64,000 nucleotides of DNA, taken from NCBI RefSeq assembly GCF_900114495.1, contig NZ_FOZI01000005.1, forward strand, positions 124,001 through 188,000, in the 5' to 3' direction. Shown here piece by piece: positions 43,586 through 52,532 of this stretch (position 1 is its first letter; each line of letters starts with the position of its first letter). Made by a program: the position numbers and the translations under genes. The DNA comes from Dyella sp. OK004 (GTDB lineage Bacteria > Pseudomonadota > Gammaproteobacteria > Xanthomonadales > Rhodanobacteraceae). The notes beneath the pieces are model-generated. The model did not search any database, was not told the origin of the DNA, and saw only the letters and a program-made list of their open reading frames with translations.

Positions 43586-44395
43586 ATGTCAATGCCAGGC
43601 TTAATAGTGTCAGAGGTTCGAAGCCTCGCTGGATACGCGAAACTGATATCTCAGGCTCCAACAGATATGAAATGGTTTCGCGGAGCGAGTGACACGGGTC
43701 ACGCGTTAGTTCCTTCGCTCTATCGCCATCCAACCACTCACAGGTCCGAGGAACTGCTGGTCCTGGAGCATCAGCTGGTGACAAGATTTCGAGAGCGGGC
43801 ACAGCCGATGATCGGTCGGCCGCTTCCCGAGGATAAGCTCGAAATGCTCTTTCTGATGCAACACCATGGCATGCCAACTAGGCTCCTCGACTGGTCAGAG
43901 AACGCTTTCATTGCACTTTTTTTTGCGTTGTCTGGAGCAAGGAAAGATGGTGCCGGGAACTCTACAGGAGCGTCGTGTGTGTGGCTTCTGAAGCCGATTT
44001 TATGGAATAAAACTGTCCAGTCGCATATTAATTACAGTGGAGAGCCTTTTTCTGTGGGTGATGCGCGCTTGACCAACGGGTATGTTGAGGTTGGTAATGG
44101 AGCCGCTTTGATGCAGAAGCCGGTTGCAGTTTATGGCGTTCACAATAGCCCTCGGATAGTTTCACAAAGAGGTGTTTTTACTTTCTTTGGAAGCTCAGTG
44201 GAGCCTATGGAGGAAGTTTACACATCTGGGGCATTCGAGCAGGATGCGTTGATGAAGGTTGAGATTCGCGGATCATATCAAGATGTGGTCTTTAATGAGC
44301 TTAAAGGTGCTGGAATACTTGATTCCACTGTGTATCCGGATTTAGACGGTTTGGCGCGCGAGCTGCGTCGCGCAACTGGTTATGAGGTGAGGTGA
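43586..44395 (+). CDS. FRG-domain protein
   Basis: 269 residues. The FRG domain runs from about residue 10 to 220: MKWFRGASDTGHALVPSLYR (residues 28-47), then MQHHGMPTRLLDWSENAFIA (91-110). Later parts are ASCVWLLKPILWN and QKPVAVYGVHNSPRIVSQRG. FRG domains have no proven activity. Its stop overlaps the ATG of the DUF262 gene (TGATG), so both are coupled. Sequence is AT-rich compared with neighbours, showing recent transfer. A defence role is inferred. Confidence 0.85.
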   Translation: MSMPGLIVSEVRSLAGYAKLISQAPTDMKWFRGASDTGHALVPSLYRHPTTHRSEELLVLEHQLVTRFRERAQPMIGRPLPEDKLEMLFLMQHHGMPTRLLDWSENAFIALFFALSGARKDGAGNSTGASCVWLLKPILWNKTVQSHINYSGEPFSVGDARLTNGYVEVGNGAALMQKPVAVYGVHNSPRIVSQRGVFTFFGSSVEPMEEVYTSGAFEQDALMKVEIRGSYQDVVFNELKGAGILDSTVYPDLDGLARELRRATGYEVR

Positions 44396-45432
44396 TGTTC
44401 AAGGTTCAAGCACATGATCGCCGGACTGTGTCCTGGTGGAATTCCAGGCGTAATGAAATCGATTTTTCGCCCTCCTATCAACGAAAAGGTAATGTCTGGG
44501 GTGAGGGGGCGAAAGCATATCTTATCGATTCAATAATTAATGATTACGATATTCCAAAGATATATTTGGCGGATTTTTCTTTTGGAAATAGCCCGCTCAA
44601 TTCAATAAATCGTCGCTATGCTGTGATTGATGGTAAGCAGAGGCTTGAGGCGATTATTGATTTTATGGCGGATAAATTTCCGCTGCGGTCGGACTTTTTA
44701 TATGAGTTAAATCCTCTACTTGAGCTTGGTGGACTTTATTATAGGGATTTGAAGCAGAGTCATGCGGACGTGGCTGACAAGGTGGATCAATTTAACCTTG
44801 ATGTAATGAGTGTCATTACTGATGATGAGGCTAAAATTAATGATTTATTCATTCGTTTGAATTCGAGTAAGCCGCTTACTGCGCCTGAGTTCAGGAATGC
44901 AATGAAAGGGGTGGTGCCGAAGCTAATTGCGGAGATTGCCAAGCACAAGTTCTTCAGTGCCTGCGTGAAATTTTCTACTAAGCGTGGAGAAGATAAGGCG
45001 GTTGCGGCTAAGTTGCTTCTACTTGAATTTCGCGGCACGTATGTGGACACCAAGAAAACTCAAATTGATCGCTTAGTTGATGAAGGGGTTGCTGCTGAAT
45101 CTCCGGGATTCGATGAGGCCGCAAGTCGTGTGTTGGTGACGTTGGATGCTATGGCGAGTGTTTTTGTTGAAAAAGACCCCCTGCTCTCTTCTCAAGGTCC
45201 AGTCACGGTTTACTATCAGATCGTTAGGCGAATGGGCGCTATTGCCGGATTGCGAGAGGCCTTAATTGGATTCAATCGGATTCGCGAAGAAAACAAAAGG
45301 CGAGTGGCTGAGGGTATTGCGGGTGATCATGGGTTGTCGAATTTTGACATGATGGCTCGAAATACAAATGATGCAGGAAGTATCAAGTTGCGCACAACAA
45401 TTCTTATGTCATATCTGAAGAGTGTGACTTGA
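44395..45432 (+). CDS. DUF262-domain protein
   Basis: 345 residues from ATG 44395; a GTG at 44392 is also possible. The DUF262 (GmrS/ParB-like) core has FSPSYQRKGNVW (24-35), YAVIDGKQRLEAIIDFM (75-91) and INDLFIRLNSSKPLTAPEFR (148-167). No DUF1524/HNH nuclease motif is seen at the C-terminus, unlike GmrD or full GmrSD proteins. DUF262 proteins are common in phage defence (GmrSD, SspE, BrxU). A base count at 44521-44580 gives 16 of 60 G/C, against 45 of 60 at 41581-41640. Confidence 0.85.
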   Translation: MFKVQAHDRRTVSWWNSRRNEIDFSPSYQRKGNVWGEGAKAYLIDSIINDYDIPKIYLADFSFGNSPLNSINRRYAVIDGKQRLEAIIDFMADKFPLRSDFLYELNPLLELGGLYYRDLKQSHADVADKVDQFNLDVMSVITDDEAKINDLFIRLNSSKPLTAPEFRNAMKGVVPKLIAEIAKHKFFSACVKFSTKRGEDKAVAAKLLLLEFRGTYVDTKKTQIDRLVDEGVAAESPGFDEAASRVLVTLDAMASVFVEKDPLLSSQGPVTVYYQIVRRMGAIAGLREALIGFNRIREENKRRVAEGIAGDHGLSNFDMMARNTNDAGSIKLRTTILMSYLKSVT

Positions 45433-45754
45433 ATATTTTTTTAATGGCTGATATTGATCACGCTTGATCATAAAATATTGGCCATTTAATAATCTAGGTT
45501 GCGCTTATTATGATTAATTGGAGCTGCTGCGATTTTTAATGGGGTATTGTGATTTGTGTGTGGCGGGCAATGTATTTGTCGTCAAGATCGCATGTCGCGC
45601 TTTTAGGAGGTATTGGGCTATTTTTGTGATTGCGAGTGGCGAGGAGAGCTATGTTCTTTTGCCAGGAAAATACATGCGGCGAATGCCTATGCACCTTCTG
45701 TGGCTATGTGCCGTCCAGGAATGATGATGCTCGATTTCATCCTAACTAGGGCGT
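45433..45754. other. AT-rich spacer, right edge of the FRG/DUF262 island
   Basis: About 320 bp rich in A/T with no convincing gene. A 68-codon frame at 45518-45724 has no ribosome-binding site or recognisable content. Composition returns to host level near 45.75 kb. No attachment repeat was found by eye. Confidence 0.5.
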
Positions 45755-46576
45755 TCATTGCTCTCGCGGCTTCACAAACCTCAACGTCATCCGATCTGAC
45801 TCCCCGATCGCCTTCATCTTCGCGTGCTCGTCCTCCGGCCCCGCCAAATCAGGCGGGAGTCGATGCACGTTGATGTCTTCCGGGTCATCAGGATTGGCGT
45901 TGATCTGCGACACGCCGCTCAATCGAAACCCGGTCTTGAGCGCTAGCGCGATCAGGTAGTCCTCGGGAATACGGTGCAGCGCGCCGGCGGTAGTGACGGG
46001 TTCGGAGAAAGGTTTGGCGCGGTGTTCGGTGAGGCCGAGTACGCCGCCGGGCTTGAGTACGTCGAAGGCGGATTTGAATACGGCCTCGATAGTGTCGGGG
46101 CTGTTGATCAGCCAGTCGTGGGTGTTGCGGAAGGTGAGCACCATGTCGGCCGAGTTGCTGGGGCCCAGGCTCACCTGCGCCGGCGGCGAGAACGGAATGA
46201 CTTTGGCGATGTGTCCGTAGACCTTCGGCTCGGCCTTGAGCTTGGCGGCGAACTTCTCCGCCTTAGCCGGCGCGGCTTCGATTAGATGGCCGTGCGCATA
46301 GAGGAAGGGTGCGAGGATTTCGGTGTACCAGCCGCCGCCCGGCGACAGCTCAATCACCGTCATGTCCGGCTTGATGCCGAAGAACTGCAAGGTCTCGACG
46401 GGATGGCGGTAACGGTCGCGCGCCTTGTTGGCGTCGGAACGCCATGCGCCGTTGACGGCTTGCTGCAATGCCGCAGTGGTGTCGCTGGACGAGGCGGCGG
46501 GTGCGGCGTTGGCGATGGCGGGAAGCAGCAGCGCAGTGGCAAGCAGGGCGAGGCGTTGGCAGGTGCGGCGAAGCAT
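45755..46576 (-). CDS. Class I SAM-dependent methyltransferase-like protein with signal peptide
   Basis: 273 residues from ATG 46576, with AGGAGG upstream. A signal peptide (LALLATALLLPAIANAAPA) is followed by a Rossmann methyltransferase fold: TVIELSPGGGWYTEILAPFL (motif I) and ADMVLTFRNTHDWLI, then FDVLKPGGVLGLTEHRA. A periplasmic location is odd, as SAM is cytoplasmic. This family is widespread in Xanthomonadales and Caulobacter; activity unknown. Confidence 0.83.
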   Translation of the reverse strand: MLRRTCQRLALLATALLLPAIANAAPAASSSDTTAALQQAVNGAWRSDANKARDRYRHPVETLQFFGIKPDMTVIELSPGGGWYTEILAPFLYAHGHLIEAAPAKAEKFAAKLKAEPKVYGHIAKVIPFSPPAQVSLGPSNSADMVLTFRNTHDWLINSPDTIEAVFKSAFDVLKPGGVLGLTEHRAKPFSEPVTTAGALHRIPEDYLIALALKTGFRLSGVSQINANPDDPEDINVHRLPPDLAGPEDEHAKMKAIGESDRMTLRFVKPREQ

Positions 46577-46707
46577 GGTTCGACCTCCTGGCGGTAAGTG
46601 CCAAAGCCTACGCCGAATGGCGTGTGATGCCAGGGCCACCGTTGCCTTGTAGGGGTCGTTCGCCTACTAATGAATGAGCGAACTGACTCTTTCCTGGATG
46701 TCCATGC

Positions 46708-47004
46708 ATGAAGCAGACAACGGCATCAAACTTGGCACTACTTCTGGCCCCGGCGGGCTGGGTGCTTTGCTTCATTGGTGTGGCGAGCCAAATGGGCGAC
46801 CCGAATCCAGACATTCCGGTCGCTACGCTGAAAGCAGAGCGGCTAACGCAGATGTTGTTGTTCTATCTCGGTGTGCTCATTGTTTTCAGCGCACTGTGGG
46901 CTTCGGGCTATAGCTTTTCAGCAGCCAAGCGTCGCGCGGTAATCGCGGCACTCATGTGCGTAGCTCCTGTGATTGCGTTGGCCGTTGGGGATTTCATCTT
47001 CTGA
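46708..47004 (+). CDS. Small membrane protein of unknown function
   Basis: 98 residues with three hydrophobic segments (LALLLAPAGWVLCFIGV; MLLFYLGVLIVFSALWASGY; VIAALMCVAPVIALAVGDFIF). Only a weak ribosome-binding site is seen. It lies between a methyltransferase gene and a convergent membrane-protein gene. No family recognised. Confidence 0.55.
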   Translation: MKQTTASNLALLLAPAGWVLCFIGVASQMGDPNPDIPVATLKAERLTQMLLFYLGVLIVFSALWASGYSFSAAKRRAVIAALMCVAPVIALAVGDFIF

Positions 47005-47035
47005 CGCAGAGATCAGGTGGTCGGCCATCACTTTT

Positions 47036-47722
47036 CTAAGCAGGTGAGGCCTGAGTGTTCTGTTGCACACGCAGCTCTGCTTTGGTCGCCGCCTTCTTCA
47101 GCAAGATCTCAAAGAGCTGGACACGAAGACGGACACTGACCTGAAGCATGCAGGCCCAATAGCAAAAGATAAGCACACCGCTAAAGACAATTTCCGGCCA
47201 ACTGGGCTGGGGCGGCCAGTGCATGCCTTTGAACTGTATGTACAGCGCAATGACAACGGGAAGTATGCCCAGCTTCTCTAGGCTGCCAGTGAGTAGGGGC
47301 AGCTTCTCCTTCATGCGCTCGTGCCGATAGTTTGCATAGTCGGCGAGCCTCTGTAGTTCTTCAGGTGAGAAATTGCTCAGCCATTGGACTAGGCCTAGAT
47401 GGTGCGGCATATCAAAGTCGAGCTCTTCGGCGTACTCACGCCGCTCACGTTGAAAGCCAGGCATGCGCAGTGGCAGCTGCGGAATGATCGCGATGGCGAA
47501 GCTGATCAACTCAATGACCAGCATGACGAAGGCGATCACCACTGTGTATAGCTGATTTGATGGAAGTAGCTTGGTGGCGAGCAAGCCGAGTGCCATGGCG
47601 ACGAGGCCGATGGCGTAGGCCAGTTTGGTCTTCCTTGATAGCTGCAAAGACGCGCCTGGTCGCTCAGGCAACGCATCGATGCGGTCGTTCAGTGTTTTGA
47701 ACGTCAGTTCGGTCTGCTCCAT
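47036..47722 (-). CDS. Membrane protein of unknown function
   Basis: 228 residues from ATG 47722 (AAGGGG upstream); ATG 47740 is an alternative. Two helices near residues 33-75 (LAYAIGLVAMALGLLATKLL; IAFVMLVIELISFAIAIIP) and two near 155-205 (GILPVVIALYIQFKGM; IVFSGVLIFCYWACML). A charged helical middle part (EELDFDMPHHLGLVQWL; SPEELQRLADYANYRHERM) lies in the cytoplasm. Function unknown. Confidence 0.62.
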   Translation of the reverse strand: MEQTELTFKTLNDRIDALPERPGASLQLSRKTKLAYAIGLVAMALGLLATKLLPSNQLYTVVIAFVMLVIELISFAIAIIPQLPLRMPGFQRERREYAEELDFDMPHHLGLVQWLSNFSPEELQRLADYANYRHERMKEKLPLLTGSLEKLGILPVVIALYIQFKGMHWPPQPSWPEIVFSGVLIFCYWACMLQVSVRLRVQLFEILLKKAATKAELRVQQNTQASPA

Positions 47723-47945
47723 ATGAATCCCCTTGTCCATGTCTTAAGGATAGGACAGGTCATGCCTGAGCAAGCAATAGGGGCATCTCCGGCCAGCCAA
47801 CAAAATAACGACACCCCATTGACCACCATGAACCACCTTAATTGCCGCACACATTCCTGGAACACTTAGTTCACCGCGCTAAGCGTTGAATCGTTCGAGC
47901 GCATCATCGTGATGCGTCAGCGAGACCCAGCGGAGGCGATAACTG

Positions 47946-48152
47946 ATGAACGAAGACATCATTCAAGGTCAGTGGAAACAGCTTGGTGGGCAAATCAAAC
48001 AGCAGTGGGGCAAATTGACCGACGACGATCTCAAGATCGCCGAAGGCAACCATGAATATCTTTCCGGTCGTGTGCAAGAGCGCTATGGCGTCGCCAAAGA
48101 CGAGGCCGAGAAACAAGTGAAAGCTTTCGAGAAGAGCCTGAAGTTGCATTGA
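47946..48152 (+). CDS. CsbD-family stress protein
   Basis: 68 residues with the classical CsbD pattern: [39 protein letters not shown] and [23 protein letters not shown] lies upstream. CsbD proteins are small, helical general-stress proteins of unclear molecular role. A strong terminator hairpin follows. About 205 bp upstream contain no gene. Confidence 0.93.
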   Translation: MNEDIIQGQWKQLGGQIKQQWGKLTDDDLKIAEGNHEYLSGRVQERYGVAKDEAEKQVKAFEKSLKLH

Positions 48153-48171
48153 CGGATTAACGAGAGGACAG

Positions 48172-48194
48172 GGGCCGCGCTACCAGCGGCCCCG
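48172..48194 (+). terminator. Hairpin after csbD-like gene
   Basis: GGGGCCGC and GCGGCCCC form an 8-bp stem with a 7-nt loop 19 nt past the stop; GCTTCGTTAAAAAT follows. The remaining stretch 48195-48496 shows no gene. Confidence 0.55.
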
Positions 48195-48496
48195 CTTCGT
48201 TAAAAATGTCCTGCGCAGCGATGCTCGCGCCGAGGGAGGCGTGCAGCTCGTGCGCATTGTTGCGTTGATGAGCCGCGGTGCGATGGTATGGGTGTGGTCG
48301 CCACAAACCGCATATTCTGCGGCGGTAAACCCCTACATATCGCCGCACCATCCTTTGCTACTTTCGGGCAGTCGTCAGCGCCGTCTTTCATCGGCTGCGC
48401 GGGAGGCCATTGCAGCGATGCAGTGAAAGAAGCGCGGGCCGCATGAGCTGTCACTCATACGACCCGCTGACCAAACCAACTTACGATGGAGTTGAT

Positions 48497-48841
48497 ATGG
48501 CTAAGCCAAATCATACGGCACCCGCTCGCCCATCGGGCTCCCCCGATAACAAACCCACCAATCCACTCAGCCGCCCGTTCTATCTGGACACGACGGATGA
48601 CCCGGGCCAACACGTTCTCGTCAAACTCGCCGGCATCGCCATGGCGATCAACGTCATCACTGGCCTGCTCGCCAACAGCGATGCGTTTCGCGACGCACAA
48701 GCCCATGACGAACCCACCGACCCCGGCCACTGGCCGCTCGCGCCGGGATGTACGGAAGGCTTGTTCGCGGCGGTCTACTTTCTCAATCAGTACGCGGAGA
48801 CGCTGAGTCATGACTCGCTGATTGGCGCTGAAGGGCGGTGA
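48497..48841 (+). CDS. Small helical protein of unknown function
   Basis: 114 residues from ATG 48497, with GATGGAG upstream. Pro/Asn-rich N-terminus (ARPSGSPDNKPTNPLSRPFY), then helices (VLVKLAGIAMAINVITGLLA; CTEGLFAAVYFLNQYAETLS). It has no signal peptide. No family assigned. It is in the same direction as the effector/immunity pair but 137 nt apart. Confidence 0.6.
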   Translation: MAKPNHTAPARPSGSPDNKPTNPLSRPFYLDTTDDPGQHVLVKLAGIAMAINVITGLLANSDAFRDAQAHDEPTDPGHWPLAPGCTEGLFAAVYFLNQYAETLSHDSLIGAEGR

Positions 48842-48978
48842 TCGCCAGCAGCGCCTCGCCTTATGGGTGCGAGAAGCCATGCTCCTAATCGCACTTCTGA
48901 AATGTCGGATTGCCGTTTGGAAGAACACCGAGCTATGGTTTGGCGATAGATGGCAACCACAGCCACGGAGTGAGAAGC

Positions 48979-49896
48979 ATGGATCGGTTTCGGCGCACTT
49001 TTCTGTTTGCTTCACTGCTTCTGTTGTCGGTCGCGGCCCTCGCGCAGGACAACCCTTATCACCCCGTTGCCACCCAGTCACTGCCTGCGGAACTGAAGGC
49101 GTTTGTACCGCCCGATACCAAGGTGATCTTTTATAAGGCCACGGGGACTACAGACGGATCAGATGCGGTTGTAGTCCTTGAACGACAAAAGCAGATTCCG
49201 TCCGAGGCGGATATCACTTCGGGTCAACGGCCACTGTTGATGTTTCGCAGGGTCAACGGGGTGTTCAAAGAAGTGGATCGCAACAACAACATCATTGCGT
49301 GCTCGACGTGCGGTGACTTTCTGGATGACCCCTTCGGGGATCATTTGGTGGATTTGACGCCGGGTCATATGAAGATCGAGCAGATCCATGGTGGGCATCA
49401 CCCTTCTTCGGCGGACTACACCTTTGTTTATGATCGTGCCGCACAGCAGTGGCGTGTGGTGAGCGCTTCCAGAACCCGCTTTGGGGACGCTGGTGAAGGA
49501 GCGAAGAAGGTAGAGAAGCTCCAGCTTCCATCCGACACCTTGTTGACGGATTTTGATCCTCAATGGCACCGGCCCGAGTACTGGAACGCGCTTGTCGTTA
49601 ACGACAAGACACATGCCTTTTCATCCATCGTCGATAAACCTGACGAACAGAGCCTGGACGAGGACATCCACGGGGACTGTCAGTCAGAAGGCATTTGCCA
49701 TGTACTGGTTAAGCAGAAATATGGATGCATGGCTCTGGTAAAGAGCGGTTCGGGTCAGTTCTTTACGGCGACATCCACTCTTGAAGAGCGAGGCGGCGGA
49801 GCCGCGGTCTCGCGTAAGGCGCTGGATCAGTGCACTGGACAGGGGAAGAGCCCGTGCGAGGTGCTGAGGAATGATTGCAGTACCGGCTCACGATGA
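48979..49896 (+). CDS. Secreted protein, candidate immunity protein of the next gene
   Basis: 305 residues from ATG 48979, GGAGTGAGAAG upstream. Signal peptide (FLFASLLLLSVAALAQ). The C-terminal part (CHVLVKQKYGCMALVKSGSG to CTGQGKSPCEVLRNDC) resembles the DUF4189 pattern of paired Cys. Immunity proteins of Xanthomonadales type IV effectors are typically periplasmic proteins coded next to the effector. This gene is 48 nt upstream of the XVIPCD protein, so it is a good immunity candidate. Confidence 0.6.
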   Translation: MDRFRRTFLFASLLLLSVAALAQDNPYHPVATQSLPAELKAFVPPDTKVIFYKATGTTDGSDAVVVLERQKQIPSEADITSGQRPLLMFRRVNGVFKEVDRNNNIIACSTCGDFLDDPFGDHLVDLTPGHMKIEQIHGGHHPSSADYTFVYDRAAQQWRVVSASRTRFGDAGEGAKKVEKLQLPSDTLLTDFDPQWHRPEYWNALVVNDKTHAFSSIVDKPDEQSLDEDIHGDCQSEGICHVLVKQKYGCMALVKSGSGQFFTATSTLEERGGGAAVSRKALDQCTGQGKSPCEVLRNDCSTGSR

Positions 49897-49944
49897 CGAC
49901 GGGGGCGCTTAGCCGACCCCGTCAACAACACGGAGGTTTTGAGA

Positions 49945-51264
49945 ATGGAAGATGTGGCAGAAAACAGGAAGGTGGCGCGGCTCATCGCTGCCGAAGGTAC
50001 GAAGCGCGTTGTTGAGATGGACGACGGAATACAGGTGGAGCGTACGGGAGGTACCGTCTCCTGGCGAAACAACAATCCAGGCAATCTCAAGTTTGAGTAC
50101 GCCGATAGCGCCGACAAGACGGTTCATACGCGCAGGACGAAAGAGCAGGCCCTCGCCTCGGCGCAGTCAAACTACGATGGAGTGGTCGGGCTGGATCAAT
50201 GGGGGAATGCCGTATTCGAGACTTATGAGGCAGGCCATGAAGCAAAGATCAAACTGCTAAGGGGTATGGGGGATAAGACAGTCCCGGAAATGCTGGGCAA
50301 CTACTCGAAGGCGGACTACAGCGGCGGTACGCACCATCAGGCCCAGGAAAAAGCTATCTATGCCGCTGGGGACCAAGCCGGCGTGGATTTGCGTGATAAG
50401 AAGATAAAACACATGAGCGAGCAGGAGCTCGGCGCGCTCGCTGATGGTATTCGTAACTTCGAGGGCTGGAAGGAAGGGCTTCAGAATGGGGTGCCTGCTC
50501 ACGCGGTTGAGCAGCAGGCCGGTCGAGGCGACACAGACCAACCTCATGAGTCTCATCGGGGGGATGGTGTGCGCACTCATTCGCATGGGAGCACCCCGGT
50601 TGCAATGAGGCAGGGATCGCATGGTGAAAATGTGCGGGATATGCAGAGCCAGCTGAGTGAGCTTGGGTATACCGATGCGCGGGGACGTGCCCTGAGAGCC
50701 GATGCTGACTTTGGGCCGAGCACACGAGCCGCCGTTGAAGTCTTTCAGCGCGACCAGGGCTTACAGGTGGACGGCACGGCTGGTCCGAAAACGATGAATG
50801 CTTTAAGAAGCGCCCGTGAGCAGCAATCCCCGCAAATCACCGTAGGGCAGGCGGTGCTTCGCCTGGATCAGCCCGGACATCCCGACCACGCGTTGTTTCA
50901 GCAAGCACGCAACGCTGTACATCAACTGGATGCCCAGCAAGGCCGCGCGTCCGATCAGCAAAGCGAGAATCTGGCGGCGGCCTTGACCGTCGCAGCCCGG
51001 GCACAGGGGCTGGAGCGTATTGATCAGGTGGCATTGAGTGATGACGCGAGCCGTGTGTGGGCCGTGCAACGGCCGCCGGGTGTTCGCGATCATTTCTTTG
51101 ATCAGCACGCCAGTGTCGATACGGTCGCGGGCGTGAGCACGCCGGTAGAGCAAACCAGTGCGGCGTGGCCTGCCGCCATGCAGCAGTTTCAACAAGGCCA
51201 GGCGCAGCAGGAGCAGGCGCAATCGCAGGTACAGCAGCAAGCCGGCCCTACGATGCAAAGATGA
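49945..51264 (+). CDS. Probable type IV secretion effector with peptidoglycan-binding and XVIPCD-like domains
   Basis: 439 residues from ATG 49945 with CGGAGG 8 nt upstream. The N-terminal 180 residues (VSWRNNNPGNLKFEYADSAD; AVFETYEAGHEAKIKLLRG) resemble phage lysozyme-like or structural P5-type domains. A PG_binding_1 domain covers about 222-290 (DADFGPSTRAAVEVFQRDQG). The part from 307 to 409 (LDQPGHPDHALFQQARNAVH; ENLAAALTVAARAQGLERID) matches the XVIPCD pattern, followed by a Gln-rich tail. No signal peptide, in agreement with type IV secretion. An antibacterial cell-wall hydrolase is likely. Confidence 0.8.
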   Translation: MEDVAENRKVARLIAAEGTKRVVEMDDGIQVERTGGTVSWRNNNPGNLKFEYADSADKTVHTRRTKEQALASAQSNYDGVVGLDQWGNAVFETYEAGHEAKIKLLRGMGDKTVPEMLGNYSKADYSGGTHHQAQEKAIYAAGDQAGVDLRDKKIKHMSEQELGALADGIRNFEGWKEGLQNGVPAHAVEQQAGRGDTDQPHESHRGDGVRTHSHGSTPVAMRQGSHGENVRDMQSQLSELGYTDARGRALRADADFGPSTRAAVEVFQRDQGLQVDGTAGPKTMNALRSAREQQSPQITVGQAVLRLDQPGHPDHALFQQARNAVHQLDAQQGRASDQQSENLAAALTVAARAQGLERIDQVALSDDASRVWAVQRPPGVRDHFFDQHASVDTVAGVSTPVEQTSAAWPAAMQQFQQGQAQQEQAQSQVQQQAGPTMQR

Positions 51265-51273
51265 CGGTGGTGT

Positions 51274-52146
51274 CTATCTCGCCAGCGCCTTCCACGCTGG
51301 AGCGCCGGTAGCCAACCAAGGCAAGCCCCGATAAGACTCCGCCACCACCCACGCCCCACACGCAATCGCCGCCGAGATCACAAACGCTGTCAGGGCCAAC
51401 CGGTCTACCGGCATCGTGAACAGCTTCGGTCCCCATACCAACAGCGTGATCACCCACAGCATCGCCGCCTCCAGCGTCGCAGCTAGGCGCGGGAAGATGC
51501 CAAACAACACCGCGATGCATGCCGCGATGCTGCCCGCACCAGTGAGATAAGCCCAGCCCAGCGGAAGTGGCAGCCAGCTCGGTACAAGCTCAACGGTCTG
51601 CGGGCTGTAGAAGAAGTGGGAGAGGCCGATCATTGGCAGCGAGATGGCGAACAGCAGGCGCGCGTTCCGAATGCCTTTGGCGCCAGCGAGGAAGGCAGGC
51701 TTGTGGTGGTTGTCCGCGAGCCATGCGTAGATTACCCATGCGCCCGCCAGGATTACCGCGATCTCACCGAAGCCCAGCCAGGTGGCTTCCATCTGCGGCA
51801 CGGCGACCACAGCCGGAAGTTTCAGCAGCACCGCCCACAGCACCATGTAGACGAACAGGATGGCGGCGGCGGGCTTGGCGAGCGGGCGGAGGAGCAGGCC
51901 GATGCCGGTGCCCAGTTCGATCACCGCGAAGGCGTAGGCAAGCAACTGTTGGCCCGGAAGGTGCTCAATGGGGATGCGTTGCCATACCAGTGCGACATCG
52001 CCGTAGATCAGGCCGATGACGCCGAGCGCGACCATCACGATGGCGAACGTCACGTAGGCCAGGCTCATGGGCATGGCTTTCATGTTGCTGGCGGCAGAGA
52101 GGCTGTTGGTGAACGCGGTGCGGTCGGCGTGAATCGATCGTTCCAT
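51274..52146 (-). CDS. DoxX-like membrane protein
   Basis: 290 residues from ATG 52146; ATG at residue 22 is an alternative start. About seven helices: SLAYVTFAIVMVALGVIGLIY, LLAYAFAVIELGTGIGLLL, ILFVYMVLWAVLLKLPAVVA, AVILAGAWVIYAWLA, LLFAISLPMIGLSHFFY, YLTGAGSIAACIAVLFGIF and LTAFVISAAIACGAWVV. The pattern LSHFFYSPQTVELVPSWLP with the following helices fits the DoxX/DoxD-like family. Physiological role unknown. Confidence 0.75.
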   Translation of the reverse strand: MERSIHADRTAFTNSLSAASNMKAMPMSLAYVTFAIVMVALGVIGLIYGDVALVWQRIPIEHLPGQQLLAYAFAVIELGTGIGLLLRPLAKPAAAILFVYMVLWAVLLKLPAVVAVPQMEATWLGFGEIAVILAGAWVIYAWLADNHHKPAFLAGAKGIRNARLLFAISLPMIGLSHFFYSPQTVELVPSWLPLPLGWAYLTGAGSIAACIAVLFGIFPRLAATLEAAMLWVITLLVWGPKLFTMPVDRLALTAFVISAAIACGAWVVAESYRGLPWLATGAPAWKALAR

Positions 52147-52236
52147 ACCCTGTCTCCCTCGTGGTGTGTGGCACACGGCAGTGGTGCTGAAAGGTGGATG
52201 GCTAGTTGGCGTTGAGTTTCAGCCGGTCATGGTTTT

Positions 52237-52381
52237 CTCCTCCCCCTGCTAGCAGGGGGAGGCCGGGAGGGGGTGAGGTCTTGAGAAAACCTTTCCCGAA
52301 AAGCTTTCTCAAGTACTTACCCCTCCCCAACCCTCCCCTGTCCTACGGGACTAGCTTCGCGTCGCGAGCAGGGGAGGGAGC
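52237..52381 (+). repeat. Family A palindromic repeat, copy A4
   Basis: CTCCTCCCCCTGCTAGCAGG, TTTCTCAAGTACTTACCCCT and TCCTACGGGACTAGCTTCGC are shared with A1. The stretch 52382-52532 shows no gene. Confidence 0.82.
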
Positions 52382-52532
52382 TAGAAGCTGAGGTTCGATG
52401 CTAATCAGGTTCGATCTTGTATTTGCAGGTTATGCGCTGGCCTGCACAAACCGTTTTTATAGGTAAGCACTGCCCAAATACCTAGGGCCAATCGCGGCCT
52501 TATGCATAAGGCCATTGCGATAGCCGCGTTGA

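Noticed and set aside
43586-45432. Considered as a toxin-antitoxin pair
   Set aside because: Both proteins are larger than usual toxin-antitoxin partners and neither has a DNA-binding antitoxin domain, so a defence-type pair fits better, though this is not excluded.
45518-45724. Frame of 68 codons in the AT-rich spacer
   Set aside because: No ribosome-binding site, no conserved content; probably chance in AT-rich DNA.
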